Source of the DNA: Tannerellaceae bacterium
GTDB lineage: Bacteria > Bacteroidota > Bacteroidia > Bacteroidales > Tannerellaceae
Reading direction: 5' to 3'
NCBI GenBank assembly: GCA_031273385.1
Contig: JAISRY010000152.1
Location: 1 to 11,905 of the forward strand
Length of the DNA: 11,905 nt
The position numbers and the translations under genes were made by a program. How positions within the stretch are numbered: position 1 is the stretch's first letter; each line of letters begins with the position of its first letter. Positions 6,734 to 11,905 of this stretch are shown here, piece after piece. The notes beneath the pieces are model-generated. The model saw only the letters and a program-made list of their open reading frames with translations, was not told where the DNA came from and did not search any database.

Positions 6734-7882
6734 TTATAGCCATCCGGAAGCGATCTTCCGGGCCTCGGTATCCGTCGCCACATAGTCTTCGTAGGAAGGG
6801 GATGCGACAAAAGAGACCTGGTTTATCGTTCGTTCTATAATATCACTCATCTGTAAAAAGCCTGTTTTGTCCTGCAAAAAGGCGTCGACGACCACTTCGT
6901 TCGCCGCGTTCAGCGCACAGGGCATATTTCCCCCTTTCCGTATCGCCTCAAAGGCAAAGGCCAGGTTGCGGAAGCGCCCCATGTCAGGCTCTTCGAACGT
7001 CAGCGAAGCATAGCGGCTGAAGTCCAGGCGCGGCGCACTGCTTTTCAGCCGTTTCGGATAAGAAAAGGCATAGCTGATCGGTAGCTTCATATCGGGAATA
7101 CCCAGTTGAGCCATTACCGCGCCGTCCTCAAACTGTACCATCGAGTGGATAACGGATTGCGGATGCACCAGGATGCCGATCTGCTGCGGCGCAAGGCCGA
7201 ACAACCACTTTGCTTCGATCATCTCAAAGCCTTTGTTCATCATCGTCGCCGAATCTATCGTAACCTTAGCGCCCATCGTCCAATTGGGATGTTTCAAAGC
7301 CTCGGCCTTGGTGACGGCGGAGAGCTCCGTCAGCGTCTTTGTGCGGAACGGTCCGCCGGAAGCGGTAAGCCATACCTTTTCCACCGGATTTTCCCATTCG
7401 CCGGCGAGGCACTGGAAGATAGCCGAATGTTCGGAATCGACAGGCAAGACGGGGACGCTGTGTGCGGTGGCCAGCGCGGTGACTAACTCGCCGGCGACCA
7501 CCAGCGTCTCCTTATTCGCCAGCGCAATCGCCTTACCCGCCTTGATAGCGGCCATGGTAGGCAGCAGCCCCGAATAGCCGACCATCGCCGTAAGTACCAT
7601 ATCAATCTGCTCGGACTGAACCATCTGCACGATCGCCTCCTGTCCTGCCCAGACCTTGACCGGCAGGTCTTCCAACGCCTCTTTCAGCTCGGGATATTTC
7701 CGCTCGTTGGCGATGACGACGATCTCCGGCATATACTTTCGCGCCTGGCGGATAAGCAGGTCAACCTGATTGTTGGCCGTCAGGGCATAGACTTCAAACA
7801 GGCCGGGATGTTCGTCCACGACCTCAAGCGCCTGCGTTCCGATCGAGCCGGTAGATCCTAATATGGCCAGTCTTCTTTTCAT
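6734..7882 (-). CDS. dxr: 1-deoxy-D-xylulose 5-phosphate reductoisomerase
   Basis: A 382-residue cytoplasmic enzyme converting DXP to 2-C-methyl-D-erythritol 4-phosphate with NADPH, the first committed step of the MEP isoprenoid pathway. Motifs in order: the NADPH-binding GSTGSIG at 9-15; LANKETLV at 121-128; PVDSEHSAIFQ at 147-157, with metal ligands Asp149 and Glu151; TASGGPF at 173-179; HPNWTMGAKVTIDSATMMNK at 198-217; GFEMIEA with the third metal ligand Glu220; HPQSVIHSMVQF at 240-251; and NAANEVVV at 325-332. Nothing is missing and the length is typical. It would be the target of fosmidomycin. The upstream M23 peptidase gene ends only 6 nt before its ATG. As a source of undecaprenyl carrier precursors, it fits the cell-wall genes of the operon. 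Confidence 0.97.
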   Translation of the reverse strand: MKRRLAILGSTGSIGTQALEVVDEHPGLFEVYALTANNQVDLLIRQARKYMPEIVVIANERKYPELKEALEDLPVKVWAGQEAIVQMVQSEQIDMVLTAMVGYSGLLPTMAAIKAGKAIALANKETLVVAGELVTALATAHSVPVLPVDSEHSAIFQCLAGEWENPVEKVWLTASGGPFRTKTLTELSAVTKAEALKHPNWTMGAKVTIDSATMMNKGFEMIEAKWLFGLAPQQIGILVHPQSVIHSMVQFEDGAVMAQLGIPDMKLPISYAFSYPKRLKSSAPRLDFSRYASLTFEEPDMGRFRNLAFAFEAIRKGGNMPCALNAANEVVVDAFLQDKTGFLQMSDIIERTINQVSFVASPSYEDYVATDTEARKIASGWL

Positions 7883-7888
7883 TTTTTC

Positions 7889-8755
7889 CTAAAATACGAT
7901 GTATTCCTGCGGGTCTACCGGATTTCCCTTCAGCCACAGCTCAAAGTGCAGATGGGGGCCGGTCGATAGTTTTCCCGTATTTCCTATAATGGCGATCGCT
8001 TCGCCGGCGATCACGTGGTCGCCGGTCTCTTTGAGCAACAACTCGTTGTGCTTATACACCGAGAGGAAGCCGTTTTTGTGCTGAAGCTGTATCACATTGC
8101 CGTATCTCGGGTCGAATCCCGTAAAGACGACCGTCCCGTCCAGCGTCGCCATGACGCTTTCCTTTGGAGCGGCCACCAGGTCGACGCCGTAATGACGCGT
8201 ATTGGCGTTGAACGCGGCGGAGAGGATGCCGTTCACCGGTTTGTAGAAGAAGATCGCGTCGGTCGGCGTATGGTGGGGGTTCAATACCGTCAGGTTGTAT
8301 TTCTCCTCCTCCTCGAACGTCCGGAGAAAGTCCTCTTCGTTCTTGGTACGGGGAATGTCGAAGTCGGCATTGATAAAGGCCAGCGAATCGATCTCCCTGA
8401 CGGAATCGACGGGGATCGTGCCGGTCATGATTTCCGTCACGTTGGTCAGGTAAAAGGCTTGTATGGCAAGCACCCTTTCCAGCGAGTCGGCGCGGAGGGC
8501 GTTCTCGAGAATCTCCTTGCGTACCTCGACATCCAGGTAGCCGGGCAGGTAATTGCGGATCGGCGTCATGATAATAAACAGGGATGTAATGGTGATCAGG
8601 AAAAAAGCAAAGATAGCCATAACGAGAAAGGCGGAAAGCTGCGATATGCGGAACGACCAGACCTCTTCCAGCGTATTCTCATTAAAAAAGGACAACTTAT
8701 ACTTGAAGCGTATCCGGTGCCAAAATGTTTTCCTATTCCGTTCAAACTTTCCCAT
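7889..8755 (-). CDS. Membrane-anchored M23-family (LytM-like) metallopeptidase
   Basis: A 288-residue protein with a basic cytoplasmic N-terminus, one membrane segment (about 43-63, FLVMAIFAFFLITITSLFII), a 100-residue partly helical stalk, and a C-terminal M23 domain (about 165-283) facing the periplasm. The zinc site looks complete: HYGVD (His188, Asp192) and the HLH pair in GPHLHFELW (His268, His270), with His236 (VYKHNEL) as the other catalytic-site His. It could therefore cut peptidoglycan cross-bridges, unlike degenerate EnvC/NlpD-type activators. I chose the ATG at 8755 over the adjacent upstream TTG. The arrangement (short N-terminus, one membrane helix, coil, M23) is typical of Bacteroidota. 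It lies between rimM (28 nt) and dxr (6 nt) in an envelope-oriented operon. The exact substrate is not known. Confidence 0.9.
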   Translation of the reverse strand: MGKFERNRKTFWHRIRFKYKLSFFNENTLEEVWSFRISQLSAFLVMAIFAFFLITITSLFIIMTPIRNYLPGYLDVEVRKEILENALRADSLERVLAIQAFYLTNVTEIMTGTIPVDSVREIDSLAFINADFDIPRTKNEEDFLRTFEEEEKYNLTVLNPHHTPTDAIFFYKPVNGILSAAFNANTRHYGVDLVAAPKESVMATLDGTVVFTGFDPRYGNVIQLQHKNGFLSVYKHNELLLKETGDHVIAGEAIAIIGNTGKLSTGPHLHFELWLKGNPVDPQEYIVF

Positions 8756-8783
8756 CAAATATGCCGTTTAATGATTCTCGTTT

Positions 8784-9308
8784 CTATAATTCCAACAGGC
8801 CGCCGGGGAGGGAGACGTGCAGGGTTTTATGGGTGTGGTCGGCGCTGACGATCAATTCGTCGGCAGCCGGTACCAACAGCTCTTTCCCCTTGTAATCCAC
8901 CCGAAGAAGCGTATTCATCGTGCTCTCGTCCACATCCGTTATCTCTCCCAGCCGGCCGAAGACGGGGTCGAAGACGGTATACCCGATCATCTCGTCCCAT
9001 GTCATACCGCCCACCGCCCGGTCGCCATCCACTGCCGACGACGGATAATAGGCTGCCCGGTTGGTAAACAGGCGTGCGGCCTCTTCCGAATCCACATTCT
9101 CCAGCTTTACCAGCAGTATCCTGTCCGTTTTATACCGGTAGCTTTCGATAAAAAAGGGGACGAAAAGGCCGTCCATCTCACAAATAAGATAGGGATTAGC
9201 GGACTCTTCGACGATATTTCCGTCCGTCATCAACCCGATTTCCCCCTTTATCCCGTGGGGTTTCACGAATTGACCGATCCTGAAGAGTTCTTCCCTTTTT
9301 ATCATCAT
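8784..9308 (-). CDS. rimM: 16S rRNA processing / ribosome maturation factor RimM
   Basis: A 174-residue assembly factor that binds ribosomal protein uS19 and helps mature the head of the 30S subunit. The N-terminal RimM barrel opens with the hallmark IGQFVKPHGIKGEIGL (11-26) and includes the NVDSEEAARLF block (71-81). A C-terminal PRC-barrel follows (about 99-172), with MIGYTVFD (107-114), GRLGEITDV (118-126) and LLVPAADELI (144-153) recognisable. Length is normal. Two adjacent ATGs (9308, 9305) could serve as start. Elsewhere rimM usually sits with rpsP and trmD; here it is between murA (13 nt) and the M23 peptidase gene, which suggests co-expression of ribosome maturation with wall synthesis. 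Confidence 0.93.
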   Translation of the reverse strand: MMIKREELFRIGQFVKPHGIKGEIGLMTDGNIVEESANPYLICEMDGLFVPFFIESYRYKTDRILLVKLENVDSEEAARLFTNRAAYYPSSAVDGDRAVGGMTWDEMIGYTVFDPVFGRLGEITDVDESTMNTLLRVDYKGKELLVPAADELIVSADHTHKTLHVSLPGGLLEL

Positions 9309-9321
9309 ACGCTACCTTATT

Positions 9322-10626
9322 TTATAGCCGCGTAATACGCGCCCCGATACTATTCAACCGTTTATCAATCTCCTGGTATCCGCGGTCGATCTGGTCGATA
9401 TGATGAATCCGGCTGGTGCCCTCCGCGCTCATGGCGGCAATAAGCAAAGCGATACCGGCGCGGATATCGGGCGATACCATATCCGAACCGCGCAGCCTGA
9501 AACGGTTGCCCAGCCCGATCACCGTCGCGCGGTGCGGATCGCACAGGATAATCTGCGCACCCATATCAATCAGTTTGTCGACGAAAAAGAGGCGGCTTTC
9601 AAACATTTTCTGGTGAATCAAGACGCTGCCCGTCGCCTGCGTAGCGACGACAAGGAGGACGCTCAGCAGGTCGGGCGTCAAGCCCGGCCAGGGCGCATCG
9701 GCGATCGTCATGATCCCTCCGTCGATAAATGTCTCTATTTCGTATGCCTCGTGGCGAGGGACATGGATGTCGTCGCCCCGCTTCTCGACGGTAATACCCA
9801 GGCGGCGAAACGATTCGGGAATAATCCCCAACATTTCGTACCGCGTATTCTTGATCGTAATATCGGAAGCCGTCATCGCCGCCATCCCGATAAAACTACC
9901 CACTTCAATCATATCCGGAAGAATCGTATGGTCGGCGCCGCCGAGTGCCTCGACGCCCCGGACGGTCAGCAGGTTGGATCCGATTCCCGTTATACGGGCG
10001 CCCATTTGGTTGAGCAGCGTGCAGAGCTGCTGCAGGTAGGGTTCGCAGGCGGCGTTGTATATCGTCGTCGTCCCTTGGGACAAAACGGCGGCCATCAGGA
10101 TATTAGCCGTTCCGGTAACGGAGGCTTCGTCGAGCAGTATATAGGCGCCGGTCAGCCGGTCGGCCTTAATCTCATACAATTGCCGTTCGGCATTATAATG
10201 AAAAGAGGCGCCCAGCTTCTGTATCCCCGTAAAATGGGTATCCAGTCGGCGGCGCCCGATCTTGTCCCCTCCCGGTTTGGGGATCACCGTCCGCCCAAAA
10301 CGGGCGAGCAACGGCCCGACGATCATCACCGAACCGCGCAAAGCCGTGCTTTTGCGCAAAAATTCATCCGTCTCCAGGTAGCCCATATCCACGTCGTCCG
10401 CCTGAAACGCGTAGGCATCCACCGCGATACGCTCCACTTTCACGCGCATATCGCGCAGCAGCTGAATCAGGTTGTTGACGTCCAGGATATCGGGTACGTT
10501 ACGGACGGTGACTTTCCCGGACGTAAGCAAAACGGCACAGATCACCTCCAGCGCCTCATTCTTCGCACCTTGTGGAACGATTTCGCCGGACATACTGTAA
10601 CCGCCTTCTATAACAAATGAGCTCAT
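9322..10626 (-). CDS. murA: UDP-N-acetylglucosamine 1-carboxyvinyltransferase (MurA), Asp-type
   Basis: A 434-residue cytoplasmic enzyme that transfers enolpyruvate from PEP to UDP-GlcNAc, the first committed step of peptidoglycan synthesis. It has the two-lobed EPT fold motifs: the substrate Lys/Asn pair AKNE (Lys22, Asn23), LRGSV with Arg97, KPGGDKIGRRRLDTHF (117-132), EASVTGTANI, LPDMIEVGSFIG and TPDLLSVLLV. In the active-site loop the residue equivalent to E. coli Cys115 is Asp121. That exchange keeps activity but removes the target of fosfomycin, as known for mycobacterial and chlamydial MurA, and Asp is what I recall for Bacteroides homologues, so it is likely a lineage trait. Its start overlaps the stop of the DUF4290 gene by 4 nt (ATGA), indicating translational coupling; rimM follows after 13 nt. 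Confidence 0.96.
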   Translation of the reverse strand: MSSFVIEGGYSMSGEIVPQGAKNEALEVICAVLLTSGKVTVRNVPDILDVNNLIQLLRDMRVKVERIAVDAYAFQADDVDMGYLETDEFLRKSTALRGSVMIVGPLLARFGRTVIPKPGGDKIGRRRLDTHFTGIQKLGASFHYNAERQLYEIKADRLTGAYILLDEASVTGTANILMAAVLSQGTTTIYNAACEPYLQQLCTLLNQMGARITGIGSNLLTVRGVEALGGADHTILPDMIEVGSFIGMAAMTASDITIKNTRYEMLGIIPESFRRLGITVEKRGDDIHVPRHEAYEIETFIDGGIMTIADAPWPGLTPDLLSVLLVVATQATGSVLIHQKMFESRLFFVDKLIDMGAQIILCDPHRATVIGLGNRFRLRGSDMVSPDIRAGIALLIAAMSAEGTSRIHHIDQIDRGYQEIDKRLNSIGARITRL

Positions 10627-11273
10627 CGGCCTTTTCGGGAGAAGTTTTTCTTATTACTGTTCGTATTATTATTGTTGTTATGCGTATTGCCGTTGACGTT
10701 ATTTCCGCTGTTGTTCCTGGCCAGGATCTCGCGGCTATCCGTCAGTTTGTGGCGCTCTTCGCTGAGCACGATTTTCTCCCTCGACAGCTCGCTCAGGTCT
10801 TTGAATATCTTGCGGTCGTCCACCGATTCTTTGTTCCAGGTCAGGAACGACTTCTTCATCTGGTTGGCCAGGAGATGGATGAGATAGCTCTTTTCTTCGC
10901 CGTCTTCCAGCTCGGTCGCCTTGTGAATCATCAGCTCCAGCACCTTACCGTAATGACGGTAACGGAAAGTGGAATCAATATAGGGGATCACCGGAGGTTT
11001 CCTGTACAGGTTCTCTTTCTTTATAATTTCATACGGGTAGTCGATATCCAGCTTGAAATCGGCCATAATCGCCAAGTGATCCCAGAGGATATGCTTAAAG
11101 TCATTCACGTCACGCAGATGGGGGAACATATTTCCCATAATGTTGATAATCGAGTCCGCACAGCGTTTGCGCTCTTCCCTGTCCTGAATAGATACGCAAT
11201 AGTCTACCATATTCTGGATATTCCGTCCGTATTCGGGCAAAACCAACTTCTTAAGTTCTGTATTGTAATTCAT
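10623..11273 (-). CDS. DUF4290 family protein
   Basis: A 216-residue protein of the Bacteroidota-restricted DUF4290 family, function unknown. The body is recognisable by LPEYGRNIQNMVDYC (about 12-26), IINIMGNMFPHLRDVNDFKH (about 42-61), LWDHLAIMADFKLDIDYPYE (about 63-82) and IHLLANQMKKSFLTWNK in the second half. It looks soluble and mainly helical, with no signal peptide or membrane segment. The last 30 residues are low-complexity, Asn-rich and end in a basic patch (NKKNFSRKGR), suggesting a disordered and perhaps nucleic-acid-binding tail. I prefer the ATG at 11273 over the in-frame GTG at 11291, because the predicted transcript would begin near 11287 and family members start with M-YNT. It is the first gene of the eight-gene operon and overlaps murA by 4 nt. 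Confidence 0.9.
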   Translation of the reverse strand: MNYNTELKKLVLPEYGRNIQNMVDYCVSIQDREERKRCADSIINIMGNMFPHLRDVNDFKHILWDHLAIMADFKLDIDYPYEIIKKENLYRKPPVIPYIDSTFRYRHYGKVLELMIHKATELEDGEEKSYLIHLLANQMKKSFLTWNKESVDDRKIFKDLSELSREKIVLSEERHKLTDSREILARNNSGNNVNGNTHNNNNNTNSNKKNFSRKGR

Positions 11274-11292
11274 CTTTTGCTTATTTATCACG

Positions 11293-11300
11293 CAAAGATA
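11293..11300 (-). promoter_or_regulatory. Candidate -7 element for the DUF4290-murA operon
   Basis: Read on the minus strand this is TATCTTTG followed by C, a good Bacteroidales -7 box, 19 nt upstream of the preferred DUF4290 start at 11273. No clear TTTG lies at the -33 distance; that position falls into a small inverted repeat (11321-11349). It is the only plausible promoter I find for the whole minus-strand gene train. Confidence 0.55.
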
Positions 11301-11320
11301 GCTATAATATTCAGGAAACT

Positions 11321-11349
11321 AATCATTAGGTCGGGAAAAACTAATGATT
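11321..11349. repeat. Short inverted repeat at the -33 region of the operon promoter
   Basis: AATCATTAG (11321-11329) and CTAATGATT (11341-11349) are perfect 9-bp arms around an 11-nt loop containing GTCGGGA. It overlaps the expected -33 position of the DUF4290 promoter, so it could be an operator, but it also carries the TTAGGTCGGGA motif of the larger repeat next to it. Confidence 0.6.
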
Positions 11350-11372
11350 TGCTCCGGAACAACTAACAATTA

Positions 11373-11514
11373 GGTCGGGAGCAACTAATGGTCTCACAGC
11401 TGTGAGCTGATCGTCTCACAGGAGTGAAGCGATCGTTTCACAGGAGTGAGGCGATCGTCTCACAGGAGTGAGGCAATCACCTCACAGCTGTGAAACCATT
11501 AGTTGCTCCCGACC
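11373..11514. repeat. 142-bp inverted repeat enclosing 22-bp tandem units
   Basis: Outer arms of 34 bp (11373-11406 and 11481-11514; the outer part is GGTCGGGAGCAACTAATG) are reverse complements with one mismatch. The interior is built of 22-bp units beginning at 11386, 11408, 11430, 11452 and 11474, each holding an inverted motif CTCAC-(AGGA or AGCT)-GTGAG. The first contains a perfect 14-bp palindrome, CTCACAGCTGTGAG (11393-11406). Whole-arm pairing and unit-by-unit small hairpins are mutually exclusive folds. It lies about 75 bp upstream of the DUF4290 -7 box. Confidence 0.9.
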
Positions 11515-11594
11515 CAATCAACAGTTATCAACACCCCAATCATGAGTCGCTCACTACCAAAGCATTAGTTGGTCACTGCGAATCACGGAGGGGG

Positions 11595-11680
11595 CGTCAT
11601 TGCGAGTGCCCAATAAACTGCGTTTATCAAAAAGGGGAAATGACGAGAATTGATTGATTTTTAGCCGATTGTAAATTCAT
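11595..11680. repeat. Dispersed palindromic repeat, copy B
   Basis: Same plan as the element at 611: CGTCATT start, central inverted ATAAAC/GTTTAT, TATCAAAAAGGGGAAATGACG end (quoted in part; 11595-11645), then the tail with TTGATTTTTAGCCGATTGTAA. The central stem arms differ from copy A on both sides but still pair for six bases. Confidence 0.8.
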
Positions 11681-11764
11681 CGTCATTATAAGTACCCAAT
11701 AAACCAGTTTTATCAAAAAGGGAAATGATGGCGATTGCGTGATTTCCATACGATTATGATTCGT
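11681..11764. repeat. Dispersed palindromic repeat, copy C
   Basis: Directly abuts copy B in the same orientation. It begins CGTCATTATAAGTACCCAAT, its right end is AATGATG (one change from the terminal inverted repeat), and its tail CGATTATGATTCGT leads into a further CGTCATTATGG fragment at 11765. It is closest to copy A across the 11721-11750 stretch. Confidence 0.8.
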
Positions 11765-11833
11765 CGTCATTATGGAACGTGAAATAAATAACCTATAATG
11801 ATTGCATTTACAATGATTAAATTTTGCAAGGCT

Positions 11834-11853
11834 TACATCCCGTTAGGGATGTA
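11834..11853. repeat. Perfect 8-bp stem hairpin (TACATCCC/GGGATGTA)
   Basis: TACATCCC, loop GTTA, GGGATGTA. It resembles the ATCCCGTTAGGGAT-type palindromes scattered in many Bacteroidota genomes. No T-run follows on either strand, so it does not look like an intrinsic terminator. Confidence 0.7.
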
Positions 11854-11905
11854 TCGCTTCCATGTAACTGGATTTATGGCAAACCGCTAAGAAGTTGTTT
11901 CCCAG

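Larger units (their letters stand above)
11301..11905. other. Gene-free repeat region upstream of the operon
   Basis: No protein-like frame is present on either strand. The stretch is almost fully accounted for by repeats: a small inverted repeat (11321-11349), a large palindrome with 22-bp tandem units (11373-11514), two dispersed repeat copies (11595-11764) and a hairpin (11834-11853). Positions 11515-11594 hold only degenerate relatives of the ATTAGTTG motif. Positions 11765-11833 start with another CGTCATTATGG fragment of the repeat family and otherwise show nothing I can name. Confidence 0.75.

Noticed and set aside
11386..11495. Possible CRISPR array (regular 22-bp repeats)
   Set aside because: Units are directly adjacent without unique spacers, and no cas gene is in the window.
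11834..11853. Intrinsic terminator at the right-hand hairpin
   Set aside because: Perfect stem but no T-run on either side; more likely a dispersed palindrome.

Overview
The window looks like a chromosomal segment of a Bacteroidales bacterium (Bacteroidota), probably near Parabacteroides/Tannerella. Evidence: TAnnTTTG-type -7 promoter elements, few purine-rich Shine-Dalgarno sites, a MurA with Asp in place of the usual catalytic Cys, a DUF4290 protein, and a short XRE regulator of a type common in this order. The species cannot be fixed from sequence alone. Coding DNA is moderately GC-rich; the gene-free flanks are clearly AT-richer.

Layout. Positions 1-1599 hold no convincing gene. They carry a (TG)19 microsatellite, a cluster of short dispersed palindromic elements (about 564-899) and six 21-bp tandem units (927-1052). 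A plus-strand block follows: an XRE-family regulator (1600-2049), then the pyrimidine pair pyrK-pyrD (2119-3800; the two genes overlap by 13 nt). Four nucleotides after pyrD, the 3' end of a long minus-strand gene train begins. Read from its promoter end, that train is DUF4290 protein - murA - rimM - M23 peptidase - dxr - rseP - serB - Dabb protein (11273 down to 3805). Gaps are 28 nt or less and DUF4290/murA overlap by 4 nt, so it reads as one eight-gene operon. Upstream of it (11293-11905) lies a second gene-free, repeat-rich region. It has a 142-bp inverted repeat enclosing 22-bp tandem units, two more copies of the about 50-bp palindromic element also present near position 611, and a small perfect hairpin at 11834.

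Function. PyrK and PyrD form the NAD-linked class 1B dihydroorotate dehydrogenase. The minus-strand operon is weighted to envelope building and its precursors: MurA (first committed peptidoglycan step), an M23 murein peptidase-like protein, Dxr (MEP isoprenoid pathway, which feeds undecaprenyl carrier) and RseP (intramembrane protease). RimM (30S maturation) and SerB (serine synthesis) are also in it.

The genes are ordinary core genes. The unusual content is the layered repeat families in both flanks. They share sequence modules with each other, one of them lies directly upstream of the operon promoter, and they show no associated transposase inside the window. I found no CRISPR array, tRNA, rRNA, transposase or defence system.
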